Origin: an uncultured Actinomycetes bacterium
Lineage (GTDB): Bacteria > Actinomycetota > Actinomycetes > S36-B12
Direction: 5' to 3'
NCBI GenBank assembly: GCA_913061025.1
Contig: CAJXUJ010000003.1
Coordinates: 1 to 33,017 of the forward strand
DNA: 33,017 bases
Made by a program: the position numbers and the translations under genes. Shown here one piece after another: positions 7,614 through 16,379 of the stretch. Position 1 is the stretch's first letter. Every line of letters starts with the position of its first letter. Under the pieces are notes generated by a model. That model searched no databases. It had not been told where the DNA came from and saw nothing but the letters and a program-made list of their open reading frames with translations.

Positions 7614-8824
7614 ACCAGATCCTCGTCGTCGGTTTCTGCTAGTTCGAGTCCGACGGCTGATGAGGTGGCTCGACGATCGACTTTCCCGCTGGCCGTCGTT
7701 GCGAACTCGGTCACCCGATGGATGGACGTGGGAACTGCGATGGAGCCGAGACCGGGAGTGATGCGCGCGCGGATGTCCTCAGAGTCGATTTCGTCGCCTA
7801 TGTAGATCATTGCAATCCGGACATCGTGGTTGGCGTCGAACGTTGGAACAACTATCACGCTGTCGACCCCGGGATGGTCGGTAAGCCGATCCTCGATCGC
7901 CAGCAGATCGACATTCACGCCCTGGATACTGACGATGTCGTCGAGACGCCCGATCACCTGCAGAGTGCCGTCCATCCAACGCCCGCGATCGTTCGTGCGC
8001 AGCCATCCATGTGCAAAGGCCTCGTTGGCGCCATCTCGGTAGCCCTGGGCGAGCATCGGGCCAGACAGGCTGACGCGTTGGTCGTGGTCGTTGACGTTGA
8101 CGTCAACCCCCGGGAGGGGGATTCCATTCAGTACGCAACCGCCGCTCGTCTCGGTCATGCCATACGTGGTGGTGACGGCGATTCCGGCGTCGTCACAGTC
8201 GCGCGCAGCCTGGGGTGCAAGGGCCGCCCCACCGACGAGGATCAATGAGCAGCGCGCGAGTGCTCTGCGGCCCGAGTCAGTGGCCAGCAGTCGCGGCAAT
8301 TGCGTTGGCACGAGTGAGACGGCGATCGGGCGATTGAATGACTCAGCTGTATCGACCGCTTCTGCGAAAGCGTGATCGGTGAAGCGCTCCGCACCGCCGA
8401 CGCTACTGACCGCTACCGGGCTCCGACCGGTCGCGTGAGCTCGGACGAGCACGTTGAGTCCGCCGATCGATGTCGGGGGTATAGCCAGGATCCAGGTTGG
8501 GTCACCACCGGCACGTGCGTTGACGTGGGACGTCATGGAGGTGAGCGCCGAAGCGGTCAGCATCACTCCACGCGGATTACCCGTCGAACCGGAGGTGCTC
8601 ATCACGACGGCGGTGTCCATGGGCACGGGTCGGTCGGGATCAACGGCGTCGCGAATAGCGGACACCACGGCGGTCGGCAGCGCCGATGATTCCTGTGGAA
8701 TGGGAGCGATCGCGGCGTCACCTGCGAGCGCGGCCGACAGTCGAGCCCAGATAGCGGTGACCGCTGCGGGTCCGCTCGGCACCTCGATCAGTTCGAGGGT
8801 CCGTTCTGTGGCGCTGTTCGACAT
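7610..8824 (-). CDS. menE: o-Succinylbenzoate-CoA ligase MenE
   Basis: 404 residues from ATG at 8824. The longer track start (8875) would lie upstream of the TACGCT -10 box, which sits 7 bases before 8824. ANL-superfamily adenylating enzyme: P-loop [16 protein letters not shown] (74-89), A5 motif [12 protein letters not shown]7 NDRGRW, hinge [14 protein letters not shown], and A10 catalytic lysine in [10 protein letters not shown] (K381). It activates o-succinylbenzoate with ATP to the CoA thioester, the substrate of MenB. It is shorter than the roughly 450-490 residues of many MenE proteins, as actinobacterial forms tend to be. It is transcribed divergently from menB with only 37 bp between start codons, and co-transcribed with menA (4-base overlap). 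Confidence 0.93.
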   Translation of the reverse strand: MSNSATERTLELIEVPSGPAAVTAIWARLSAALAGDAAIAPIPQESSALPTAVVSAIRDAVDPDRPVPMDTAVVMSTSGSTGNPRGVMLTASALTSMTSHVNARAGGDPTWILAIPPTSIGGLNVLVRAHATGRSPVAVSSVGGAERFTDHAFAEAVDTAESFNRPIAVSLVPTQLPRLLATDSGRRALARCSLILVGGAALAPQAARDCDDAGIAVTTTYGMTETSGGCVLNGIPLPGVDVNVNDHDQRVSLSGPMLAQGYRDGANEAFAHGWLRTNDRGRWMDGTLQVIGRLDDIVSIQGVNVDLLAIEDRLTDHPGVDSVIVVPTFDANHDVRIAMIYIGDEIDSEDIRARITPGLGSIAVPTSIHRVTEFATTASGKVDRRATSSAVGLELAETDDEDLV

Positions 8825-8831
8825 CGTGCCG

Positions 8832-8837
8832 AGCGTA
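8832..8837 (-). promoter_or_regulatory. Predicted -10 box (TACGCT) of menE-menA
   Basis: On the minus strand TACGCT ends 7 bases before the menE ATG at 8824, giving a leaderless transcript. It is 11 bp from the menB -10 on the other strand. Confidence 0.55.
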
Positions 8838-8848
8838 GGTGCTGCCGG

Positions 8849-8854
8849 TAGCGT
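8849..8854 (+). promoter_or_regulatory. Predicted -10 box (TAGCGT) of menBCD operon
   Basis: TAGCGT ends 7 bases before the menB ATG at 8862. It is paired back-to-back with the menE -10, so the two polymerase footprints must overlap. Confidence 0.55.
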
Positions 8855-8861
8855 TGTCGCT

Positions 8862-9794
8862 ATGGATACCCGCACGCGCTACCCACTGCCACCCGTTGCT
8901 CCTGACGATTCGCCGGTGTGGCAAGACCCGGCTCATAGTTCGATGCGCGCGGGGTGCGGATGGGAAACGGTGGGTGACTATCGGGACATCCGATACGAGA
9001 TTTCCACGGGTGACGACGCGGGGATTGCCAAGATCACGATCAACCGGCCGCACAAGCGGAACGCCTTCCGGCCGCAGACTCTCTTCGAACTCTCGCACGC
9101 AATGAACGTCGCCCGTGATGACGACCGCATCGGGGTCATCATCCTGACTGGGCAGGGCGATCTCGCCTTCTGCTCGGGAGGCGATCAGGTGATCAGGGGA
9201 GACGACGGTTACATCGGCGACGACGAGGTCGCGGATAAGGGAATCGGTCGGCTGAATGTGCTCGATTTGCAGATCCAGATTCGACGCACTCCCAAGCCGG
9301 TGATCGCGATGATTGCGGGCTACGCCATCGGCGGTGGCCACGTGCTCCATGTGGTCTGCGATCTGAGCATTGCCGCGGACAACGCGCGCTTTGGTCAGAC
9401 GGGTCCCAAAGTTGGTTCCTTCGATGGGGGATACGGCTCGGGTCTACTGGCCCGGACCATCGGGCAGAAGCGATCGCGTGAGGTTTGGTACACCTGCCGG
9501 CAGTACGGGGCCGAGCAGGCTTTTGACTGGGGTCTGGTGAACGCCGTTGTTCCGATCGAGGATCTCGAGATCGAGACGGTTCGCTGGGCTCGGGACATGC
9601 TGCAGTTGTCGCCGCTCGCACTGCGAATGCTGAAGGCTTCGCACAACGCGGCCGACGATGGCCTCGCGGGTGTGCAGCAGTTGGCAGGCGATGCGACGCT
9701 GCTGTTCTACATGACCGAAGAGGCGCAAGAAGGGCGAGACGCCTACAAAGAGAAGCGTGCCCCGGACTTCGAGCAGTTCCCGCGGCGTCCGTGA
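8862..9794 (+). CDS. menB: 1,4-dihydroxy-2-naphthoyl-CoA synthase MenB
   Basis: 310 residues from ATG at 8862; the 446-residue track ORF runs backwards through menE and is not used. Crotonase fold: [16 protein letters not shown], oxyanion-hole segment FCSGGDQ (about 103-108), [13 protein letters not shown], and the catalytic segment [17 protein letters not shown] (G181, D188). The C-terminal [18 protein letters not shown] is typical of MenB. It cyclises succinylbenzoyl-CoA to DHNA-CoA. Position 181 is glycine (TGP), the form described for bicarbonate-dependent MenB, whereas I recall an aspartate at this site in Mycobacterium. A leaderless start is supported by TAGCGT 7 bases upstream. The stop overlaps menC (GTGA). 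Confidence 0.97.
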   Translation: MDTRTRYPLPPVAPDDSPVWQDPAHSSMRAGCGWETVGDYRDIRYEISTGDDAGIAKITINRPHKRNAFRPQTLFELSHAMNVARDDDRIGVIILTGQGDLAFCSGGDQVIRGDDGYIGDDEVADKGIGRLNVLDLQIQIRRTPKPVIAMIAGYAIGGGHVLHVVCDLSIAADNARFGQTGPKVGSFDGGYGSGLLARTIGQKRSREVWYTCRQYGAEQAFDWGLVNAVVPIEDLEIETVRWARDMLQLSPLALRMLKASHNAADDGLAGVQQLAGDATLLFYMTEEAQEGRDAYKEKRAPDFEQFPRRP

Positions 9795-10858
9795 CATCAG
9801 GCTGGCCTCCTGGGCCGGAGTCGGTCGAGGAGCTGCTCGGCGCTGCGGTTGCCTTCTCGCTCCCCTTGCGAGTTCCCTTCCGGGGTCTGACTGTTCGCGA
9901 GGGCATGCTGATCAAAGGGCCATCGGGTTGGGGTGAGTTCGCGCCGTTCGACGATTACGACGCGTCTCGAAGCGCTCGCTGGTTGGCGGCCGGTCTCGAG
10001 GCAGCCTGGGGTGAGTGGCCACCGGCGTTGCGTTCGTCGATCGAGGTCAACGCGATCATCCCCGGCGTCGATGCGACTCGAGCGGGTGCTCTTGCGCGGG
10101 AAGCGATCTGGGAGCAGGGGTGCACCACGATCAAAGTCAAGGTCGGGACATCCCTCGCCGATGACGAAGCTCGAGTGGTGGCAGTACGGGACGCGTTGGA
10201 CTCATCCAATGTCGATGGCCGGATCCGACTCGACGCGAACGGTCTGTGGAGTCTGGAGCAGGCACGCACCGCGCTCCGTCGCCTCGGTCGCTATGGAATC
10301 GAATACGTGGAGCAGCCGTGCGCCACGTTGGACGACATCGCTCGGCTCCGCGCGGAGGTGGATGTTCCTATCGCGGTCGATGAGGTGATTCGGCTGGCTT
10401 CGGATCCGCAGGGTGTTCGCTTGGACGGCAAAGCTGATGTGGCTATCTGCAAGCCGATGACGGTTGGCGGTGCACACGCAACCGTTCGTTTTGCGGAACG
10501 AGTGGGAGTCCCGGTAGTGATCAGCGGATCTTTGGATTCGAGCATTGGGCTGTCGGCGTGTATCGCCGCTGCGGCCGCGCTCCCCGACCTTCCATTCGCG
10601 AGTGGGCTCGGCACCGGTGCCCTGTTCGAACGCGATGTCACGGATCCGCCGATCCGTCCGACATCAGGGAAACTAACCGTCGAGCGAACGGCCCCCGACC
10701 TCGAAGCGTTGATGCATGCGACAGAAGGCGTGTCCGAGGAGCGAGCCCGCTGGTGGCGCGAACGCCTGGTCGAGGCGTATCAGGTGCTGACATTGAGCGA
10801 TTACGCTGACGTCCGCGGGCCTGACCCGTCCACGGACGCGAGGAAGATGGAAGGCTGA
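9791..10858 (+). CDS. menC: o-Succinylbenzoate synthase MenC
   Basis: 355 residues, enolase superfamily. Seen: TTIKVKVG (catalytic lysines K115/K117), metal ligands D148 in RLDANG, E174 in VEQP and D197 in AVDE, and the opposite-face lysine in ICKPMTVGG (K221), then [11 protein letters not shown]. It dehydrates SHCHC to o-succinylbenzoate. The GTG start overlaps the menB stop by four bases, so translation is coupled; menD begins 4 bases after its stop. The N-terminal capping domain is present (about 15-90). The C-terminal extension of about 50 residues past the barrel is hydrophilic and ends in [11 protein letters not shown]. Confidence 0.95.
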   Translation: MTSGWPPGPESVEELLGAAVAFSLPLRVPFRGLTVREGMLIKGPSGWGEFAPFDDYDASRSARWLAAGLEAAWGEWPPALRSSIEVNAIIPGVDATRAGALAREAIWEQGCTTIKVKVGTSLADDEARVVAVRDALDSSNVDGRIRLDANGLWSLEQARTALRRLGRYGIEYVEQPCATLDDIARLRAEVDVPIAVDEVIRLASDPQGVRLDGKADVAICKPMTVGGAHATVRFAERVGVPVVISGSLDSSIGLSACIAAAAALPDLPFASGLGTGALFERDVTDPPIRPTSGKLTVERTAPDLEALMHATEGVSEERARWWRERLVEAYQVLTLSDYADVRGPDPSTDARKMEG

Positions 10859-10862
10859 GCCC

Positions 10863-12617
10863 GTGGAAACCCAGATGCCTCCGTCGGTTGCCCAAGCCCT
10901 CGTGATGGTGGACGAACTCATGCGCTGCGGTGTCACGGATGTGGTGCTCGGCGTGGGGTCTCGGTCGGCACCATTGGCCCTTGCGTTGGCGGCCGCAGAA
11001 GAACGAGGCGAAATTCGACTCCACGTACGCGTCGACGAGCGCGTCGCGGGATTCCTTGCCCTGGGAATCGGCAAGGCGACGGGGGTGCCCGCTGCAGTCG
11101 TGACGACTTCGGGAACGGCCGTGGCAAATCTGCTGCCGGCCGTCGTTGAAGCTCACGAGTCGCGCATCCCACTCATCGTCCTCACCGCGGATCGGCCGGG
11201 CCGCCTTCGCGATGTGGGCGCTAACCAGGTGATCGCTCAGTCGGGCATCTTCGGCAGGTTCAGCAAACTCGACATTGACATGGAGCCGGCCCACGGCAAC
11301 GAGAATCGCTACTGGCGGTCCACAGTCGCCCGGAGCGTGGCGGTGGCGACGGATTCCATCGATCCGGGACCCGTTCACGTGAACGCTCCCTTCGAGGAAC
11401 CCCTCGTCGGTGACGCGGTGATGCAGCCACTCCCGCCCACGTTGGCAGGTCGCCCTGATGGTCGGCCGTGGACCGCGGATGCACGGCTCGTCGCCGGGAT
11501 GAGCATTCCGCTGGACGAGGCGCTCGCGCTGCTCGATGAGCAGGCGACCGTTCCCGCGCGGGGCCTGATCGTGGTTGGTGATCACAATGACGACGACACC
11601 GTGGATCTCGTAGACGAACTCGCCGATGCGCTCGGCTGGCCGGTCATCTCCGAACCATCGGGACGAGCGAGTGGCGCTCAGCAGGGATTGGCGCACGGTC
11701 CGCTGGTGTGTGACGACCCGAGTTTCGTCGATGCTCATGTCCCGGATCTGGTGATCACAGTGGGCCGGGTAGGTCTCTACCGCTCGCTAGCGGCGTTGAT
11801 AGCCGCATCGACCATGCACATCGCAGTCGACACGCGCTCGTCCTGGAGTGACCCCACTCGCAGTGCCGACCTAGTACTCGCGTCGGTCCCATTGCCTCCC
11901 TCGTCGGCGGGCGATGACCCCGAGTGGTGGTCGGATTGGGAACGGGCGGACCTCCTTGCGGCCGCTGCCGTGGAGACAGTGCTCGGTTCGGACAGTGGTG
12001 TGCTGACCGGAATGCAAGTAGCGCGCGTCGTGACGAGTGTGCTTCCGGAAGACGGTCAGTTGTTTCTCGGATCCTCTTCTGTGGTCCGACACGTCGGCAG
12101 TTTCGCCGGAGGCTCGCTCGCCACTATCGATGTTCTGGGGAACCGTGGAACGTCCGGCATCGATGGCTGTGTGTCGACCGCGTGGGGTGCAGCGGTGGGC
12201 TTTCAAGCACTCGGTGGAGGCTCGACCGTGGCGTTGGTTGGCGATGAGACCTTCTGGTACGACTCCAATGCCCTCGCCGTGTCACAGGAAGAACCGCGGC
12301 CCGATCTCGTCGTCGTCGTTGTGGACAACGACGGCGCCGGAATCTTCTCGACGCTCGAACAGGGTGCGGGCGCGTTCGAGTCGCACTTCGATCGGGTCTT
12401 CGGAGTGCCGTTGGGTCTTCGACTGTCGGAGCTCGCGTCGAGCTACGGCGTCTCGGTTTGCGAAGTCACCTCGGGCTCAGAGTTAGCCGAGGCAGTGAGC
12501 GAGCGGCTGTCGGACGGAGTTCACGTCGTGGTTGTCCGAACCTGCGATCGGACGATGGAGGCTGAAACACTCTCGAGCGTGCGGGATGCCGTTCGCCAGG
12601 CGATCGACAGCGGCTGA
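10863..12617 (+). CDS. menD: 2-Succinyl-5-enolpyruvyl-6-hydroxy-3-cyclohexene-1-carboxylate synthase MenD
   Basis: 584 residues, three-domain ThDP-dependent enzyme. N-terminal: GVTDVVLGVGSRSAPLALAL, catalytic glutamate E59 in VRVDERVAGFLALG, VVTTSGTAVANLLPAV, LIVLTADRPGRLRDVGANQ. C-terminal ThDP/Mg motif: VALVGDETFWYDSNALAV ending VVVVDNDGAGIFS. It adds the succinic semialdehyde unit from 2-oxoglutarate to isochorismate, the first committed step. GTG start at 10863, 4 bases after menC. No menH gene lies between menC and menD, unlike some gene orders. The substitution of GVGSRS for the common APGSRS is minor. The length is within the family range. Confidence 0.96.
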   Translation: METQMPPSVAQALVMVDELMRCGVTDVVLGVGSRSAPLALALAAAEERGEIRLHVRVDERVAGFLALGIGKATGVPAAVVTTSGTAVANLLPAVVEAHESRIPLIVLTADRPGRLRDVGANQVIAQSGIFGRFSKLDIDMEPAHGNENRYWRSTVARSVAVATDSIDPGPVHVNAPFEEPLVGDAVMQPLPPTLAGRPDGRPWTADARLVAGMSIPLDEALALLDEQATVPARGLIVVGDHNDDDTVDLVDELADALGWPVISEPSGRASGAQQGLAHGPLVCDDPSFVDAHVPDLVITVGRVGLYRSLAALIAASTMHIAVDTRSSWSDPTRSADLVLASVPLPPSSAGDDPEWWSDWERADLLAAAAVETVLGSDSGVLTGMQVARVVTSVLPEDGQLFLGSSSVVRHVGSFAGGSLATIDVLGNRGTSGIDGCVSTAWGAAVGFQALGGGSTVALVGDETFWYDSNALAVSQEEPRPDLVVVVVDNDGAGIFSTLEQGAGAFESHFDRVFGVPLGLRLSELASSYGVSVCEVTSGSELAEAVSERLSDGVHVVVVRTCDRTMEAETLSSVRDAVRQAIDSG

Positions 12618-12629
12618 CGAGTCAGTTTC

Positions 12630-14345
12630 ATGGACCCCGAGCGTCGCGAAAGGATCGTTCAAGCAGCGGCCGATCTGTTTGCCGCTTACGGAGTAATCAA
12701 CGTCGGACGACACGACATCGCGCGCCGAGCCGACGTCACGATGCGATCGGTGAACGCCGTCAGTGCCCACCGAACAGACCTGCTCCGGGAAGTGCTCGAG
12801 CGTCTCCCGACCAGCCCGGTTGCCGAAGCCATCCGGGCGCAGGCGGATAGCCCCTCCGATGAAGAATCTGGGGCGACGGCGATGTCGGCTCTTCTGTCTG
12901 CCGCTCACGAAGCGCTGGGTAACCCATCGGCAGCATGGGATCCGCTCGAATTGCAGGCTCTCGCGGCCGCGCCTTATGACGACGCTCTGCGCGCCCTTGT
13001 CGGATACCGCGTCGAGCGCCGCTGGGATGCGGTGCGCGAAGTCCTTCGACAACTCGAAATCTCCGGTGACCGGAAAGACGTAGATGCAGCGGTTTTGCAC
13101 GTGCTGGCTGTAGGGATCGGTGTTGCTGTGCTCGCACCGGTTCTGCCGGGGGCGCACGACACCCGGGCGTGGACTGCTTTAACAGCCCGCATCATGGAGA
13201 GCCTGTCTGCGCATGAGCCGCTTGCCGGACAGGGGTCGGGATTGGGGCCAGCGGGCCGCACCTGGCGGGCGCGACTACAGCTTCCGAGCGGCCCGGATTC
13301 GATTGCTCACCTCACTCGGGTGTTGTCCATGCTCGACGTATCACTCGTCACGATGACGGTGGCTCCGGTAGGGGCCGACGAGACTATGTCCCTGATTGAT
13401 CTGATCCTTCGGTCTTCCGATCAGATGTCGCGCGCGATGGTTGTCGATTCCCTTCGGACTGTGGGTGAAGACGTGGTAGTCGGTCGAGGTCAAGAAGGCG
13501 ATGTCGATGATGTTGCCGCCCGAGTTCTCGAACTCAGCACTCGATTACTCGGTCAACCGGAGTTCGCTCCGCAAGCTGCCGCCGAACTGCTGCTCGCGGA
13601 TTCCTGGCAAGTGGTCGACGCCTCGGTGGGCGAGGACTCCTCGCCTTTTGCGGCCCGTCTGCAGTGGACGGTTGATCGACACGTGATCGTCCGCCGAGCC
13701 AACGCCCCCTTCACCGCTGGTGAGTACGCGCGCGCGACCGCGCTGCTGGAGTTGATGGACGCGGTAACCGTGGCTCACGGCGCTGCGAGTTTCGGCTGGC
13801 TCGACACTCTTGCCGATGGCACGGAGTTGGTTACTCGGCTTGCGCGGCCCGAGGACACCGCCGAAGTCGAGAACCTGCATCGGCGCTGTTCCCCTGACAG
13901 CCTCTATCAGCGGTATTTCACGCCGAAGAACACGTGGCGTGAAGAGAACCTGCGCCGAATCTCCGGAGGTCACCGCGGGATCACCCTCGTCGTTACCCGG
14001 GGCGAGGCCGAGATCGTGGCTATTGGAAACGCTTTTCCGCTTACTCCGGACGAGGGGGACTCCGAACACTTCACCCGGGGCGAAGTTGCCTTACTGGTGG
14101 ACGACGAATGGCACGGACAGGGCATCGGTCGGCTGCTGCTCAGCCATCTCATCGAATCGGCCCCGCAATTGGGGTTCACGCACCTGGTGGCTTTCGTACT
14201 GGAAGACAACGTCGCAATGCAGTCGTTGCTCGACGCGGAGGTGTGGGAGACGCGTCCGGCCCCCGATCTCGGAGCGAATGCGCGCGCATACGCCGCTTCG
14301 GTTGAAGCGCTTAGCGAGACTCGAGAGCCGTCTTCATCGGAATGA
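12630..14345 (+). CDS. Multidomain regulator: TetR-like HTH + ACT/GAF-like sensor + GNAT acetyltransferase
   Basis: 571 residues, starting 12 bases after menD and probably in the same operon. Residues 1-60 resemble a TetR HTH (ERIVQAAADLFAAYGVINVGRHDIARRADVT), with a helical TetR-C-like region to about 200. The recognition helix is odd: MRSVNAVSAHRTDLL replaces the usual TLYxHFxxKxxLL. Residues about 211-285 look like an ACT domain (IAHLTRVLSMLDVSLVTMTV...). Residues about 290-385 may be a GAF-like half domain (VIVRRANAPFTAGEYARATALLELMDAV). Residues about 400-545 are a GNAT domain of the protein-acetyltransferase type (CSPDSLYQRYF; acetyl-CoA loop EWHGQGIGRLLL at 493-504). ACT-GNAT lysine acetyltransferases controlled by amino acids are known in actinobacteria, but I know of none with a TetR front. 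The 3' end overlaps menF by 35 bp. Domain calls are by eye; GNAT is the surest. Confidence 0.7.
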   Translation: MDPERRERIVQAAADLFAAYGVINVGRHDIARRADVTMRSVNAVSAHRTDLLREVLERLPTSPVAEAIRAQADSPSDEESGATAMSALLSAAHEALGNPSAAWDPLELQALAAAPYDDALRALVGYRVERRWDAVREVLRQLEISGDRKDVDAAVLHVLAVGIGVAVLAPVLPGAHDTRAWTALTARIMESLSAHEPLAGQGSGLGPAGRTWRARLQLPSGPDSIAHLTRVLSMLDVSLVTMTVAPVGADETMSLIDLILRSSDQMSRAMVVDSLRTVGEDVVVGRGQEGDVDDVAARVLELSTRLLGQPEFAPQAAAELLLADSWQVVDASVGEDSSPFAARLQWTVDRHVIVRRANAPFTAGEYARATALLELMDAVTVAHGAASFGWLDTLADGTELVTRLARPEDTAEVENLHRRCSPDSLYQRYFTPKNTWREENLRRISGGHRGITLVVTRGEAEIVAIGNAFPLTPDEGDSEHFTRGEVALLVDDEWHGQGIGRLLLSHLIESAPQLGFTHLVAFVLEDNVAMQSLLDAEVWETRPAPDLGANARAYAASVEALSETREPSSSE

Positions 14346-15576
14346 GCTTGGCGCGCGACTCGGCGAGTTCGCGTTCGGGATCGGAACCGGCCACGATGCC
14401 GCAGCCGGCGAAGGCGCGGACAGTTCCGGCCTCCCGATTCACGAGTCCGCAGCGCAGAGCAATGCCGAACTCGCCATCTCCTCGAGCGTCGAACCAGCCC
14501 ACCGGACCCGCGTAGCGATCGCGGGACATCCCTTCAAGTTCTCCAATGACAGTCAACGCCCGTTCGGTGGGAGTGCCGCACACCGCCGCGGTGGGGTGCA
14601 GTGAAGCGGCGAGCGAAAGGAGTGATGCGTCGTCGGCGAGACGGCCCGTGACGTCGGTCGCGAGGTGCTGAACGTTCGCGAGTTCGAGCACGCCGGGGCT
14701 TTCGGGGAGGTCCATGTCGGTGCAGTGCGTAGCGAGCGCCTTTGCGACGGAGCGAACGGCATACGCGTGCTCGGCAAGGTCCTTGTCGCTGGCGAGCAAT
14801 GCCTGCGCCAACCCTTGATCCTCTGCGCTATCGCCGCGGCGTCGCACGGTCCCGGCGAGTACCCGACTCGTGACCAAATCACCGGTTCTACGAACGAGCA
14901 GTTCCGGGGTGGCGCCGACGAGATCCGCAACGTTGAACGTCCAGCAGGTCGGATAGTCGCGAGCCAGCCGGTCGAGCAGCAGTCGAGAATCCACGTCACC
15001 TTCGACGTGAGCTATGACGTCTCGCGCGAGAACCACTTTGTCGATCTCACCCGCATTGATGCGTTCGACCGCCTGGCCGACGGCCTTCTCCCACTCCGGT
15101 CCGCTCATCGCGCCGTCGTTCCACGTAACCGAGATGGGGGAGTGTCGGGGTGTGTGCGCGGTGATCTCGTCGGCACGGATAGGTGCCTCGGCGCCCGGCG
15201 CGTGGATCGTGGTCAACCACGCTTGACCCGAACGCTGTCCGACGAGGACCGCGGGAACGATGATTTCCGAGGCGTCCTGAGGGTCGAAGGCGTACGACGC
15301 AAAGGCAATGGGGCCGGTGCCCGGCACGCTCACCGAGTCATCGATGGACATCGTTTCCAGGAGTTCTGCCCACCACCGCTGGGAGCGGGAGAAGCGTTCC
15401 ACTCCGCGAACCTGCAATCGCGCCGCGATGCCCCAACCGACGAGTCCTTCACCGCGCCGTACCCAACACAGGTTCTCGCCGTCGGGCAGTAGCGACAGCA
15501 GGTCGAGATCCGCATCCAGGGGACGGGTAGTCGCAATGAGCTGTGTAGGTGCTTCTGCGTGGGGATGCGGGGACAC
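14311..15576 (-). CDS. menF: Isochorismate synthase MenF (EntC/DhbC type)
   Basis: 421 residues, chorismate-utilising enzyme fold. Seen: [11 protein letters not shown], the isochorismate-synthase lysine region [106 protein letters not shown], and the C-terminal Mg/chorismate loop [19 protein letters not shown]. It converts chorismate to isochorismate for MenD. Siderophore-type isochorismate synthases are close relatives, but the men setting decides the call. GTG start at 15576 lies 6 bases after TACCCT on the minus strand. Divergent from menG (51 bp apart); convergent with the acetyltransferase gene, overlapping it by 35 bp. Confidence 0.93.
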   Translation of the reverse strand: MSPHPHAEAPTQLIATTRPLDADLDLLSLLPDGENLCWVRRGEGLVGWGIAARLQVRGVERFSRSQRWWAELLETMSIDDSVSVPGTGPIAFASYAFDPQDASEIIVPAVLVGQRSGQAWLTTIHAPGAEAPIRADEITAHTPRHSPISVTWNDGAMSGPEWEKAVGQAVERINAGEIDKVVLARDVIAHVEGDVDSRLLLDRLARDYPTCWTFNVADLVGATPELLVRRTGDLVTSRVLAGTVRRRGDSAEDQGLAQALLASDKDLAEHAYAVRSVAKALATHCTDMDLPESPGVLELANVQHLATDVTGRLADDASLLSLAASLHPTAAVCGTPTERALTVIGELEGMSRDRYAGPVGWFDARGDGEFGIALRCGLVNREAGTVRAFAGCGIVAGSDPERELAESRAKLIPMKTALESR

Positions 15577-15582
15577 CCAAGA

Positions 15583-15588
15583 AGGGTA
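15583..15588 (-). promoter_or_regulatory. Predicted -10 box (TACCCT) of menF
   Basis: On the minus strand TACCCT ends 6 bases before the menF GTG at 15576, the leaderless spacing seen elsewhere in the window. Confidence 0.5.
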
Positions 15589-15627
15589 GGGGCATCACCG
15601 GTGCTTGTCCTCTGGGAGCATTCGGCC

Positions 15628-16326
15628 ATGTCTCGTGCTGGGTTGGACAAGCAACCGAAGGACGTCGCCGCAATGTTCGACGACGTCGCAGAGCGTTACG
15701 ACCTCACCAACGATGTCCTGGCGCTGGGTCAAACTCGACGGTGGCGCAAGGCGGTTGTGTCAGCCGTTGGGGCGCTGCCGGGTGATCGCGTACTGGACCT
15801 TGCGGCTGGGACGGGAACCTCGAGTGAGCCGATTGCGCGTGCCGGGGCTTTCGTCGTTGCGTGTGATTTTTCCCTCGGGATGCTCGCGGTGGGCCGAACT
15901 CGTAATCCGCGGCTGTCGTTCGTGGCCGGCGACGCCCTGCGGCTCCCCTTCGCCGACAACTCATTCGATGCCGTCACGATCTCCTTCGGGCTGCGAAACG
16001 TCAACGACCGTCACGCGGGGCTCCGAGAGCTCCTCCGGGTGACCAAACCGGGAGGCCGGCTCGTGATCTGCGAGTTTTCGCACCCGACCTGGGCACCTTT
16101 CCGCGAGGTCTACTCGACGTACCTGATGGGTGCGCTTCCGGCCGTGGCGAGGCGGGCGTCGTCCAACCCAGACGCCTACGTCTATCTCGCCGAATCCATT
16201 CGAGCGTGGCCCGATCAGCCGGAACTAGCCCAGGACGTGTTGTCCGCGGGATGGGAAAAGGCAGGGTGGCGGAATCTGTCAGGCGGCATCGTCGCCCTAC
16301 ACAGGGCGACCAAACCGGACGCTTGA
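15628..16326 (+). CDS. menG: Demethylmenaquinone methyltransferase MenG (UbiE family)
   Basis: 232 residues from ATG at 15628. It is preceded by GGGAG at 15614-15618 with a 9-base spacer, and no -10 box fits a leaderless start here. Class I SAM methyltransferase: the UbiE opening [29 protein letters not shown], motif [15 protein letters not shown] (about 54-67), [54 protein letters not shown]. It methylates demethylmenaquinone to menaquinone, the last step of the pathway. It is divergent from menF and followed by the nuo leader, so menG could be monocistronic or read into nuo. The ORF start at 15559 would reach into menF and is rejected. Confidence 0.96.
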   Translation: MSRAGLDKQPKDVAAMFDDVAERYDLTNDVLALGQTRRWRKAVVSAVGALPGDRVLDLAAGTGTSSEPIARAGAFVVACDFSLGMLAVGRTRNPRLSFVAGDALRLPFADNSFDAVTISFGLRNVNDRHAGLRELLRVTKPGGRLVICEFSHPTWAPFREVYSTYLMGALPAVARRASSNPDAYVYLAESIRAWPDQPELAQDVLSAGWEKAGWRNLSGGIVALHRATKPDA

Positions 16327-16344
16327 TTGCTCGCTCACCGGGGC

Positions 16345-16375
16345 CTTACATCGCTCATGATCCGGCCACTATGCT
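16345..16375 (+). promoter_or_regulatory. Candidate nuo operon promoter (-10 TATGCT)
   Basis: TATGCT at 16370-16375 is the best -10 in the menG-nuoA gap. A weak -35 CTTACA (16345-16350, 4/6 to TTGACA) lies 19 bases before it. Transcription would start near 16382, at the edge of the palindrome described next, leaving a leader of about 120 bases before nuoA. A second -10-like TATGGT is at 16379-16384. Confidence 0.4.
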
Positions 16376-16379
16376 TTCT

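Noticed and set aside
8454-8861. N-terminal extension of menB in the track
   Set aside because: Antisense to menE and upstream of the menB -10 box; real MenB begins at 8862.
8825-8875. Extra 17 residues at the MenE N-terminus
   Set aside because: They include the predicted -10 and the menB start; the TACGCT box favours ATG at 8824.
10638-11738. 366-codon minus-strand ORF opposite menC/menD
   Set aside because: Shadow crossing two well-supported genes; no start signal or domain.
14665-15492. 275-codon plus-strand ORF opposite menF
   Set aside because: Shadow; menF motifs on the minus strand are complete.
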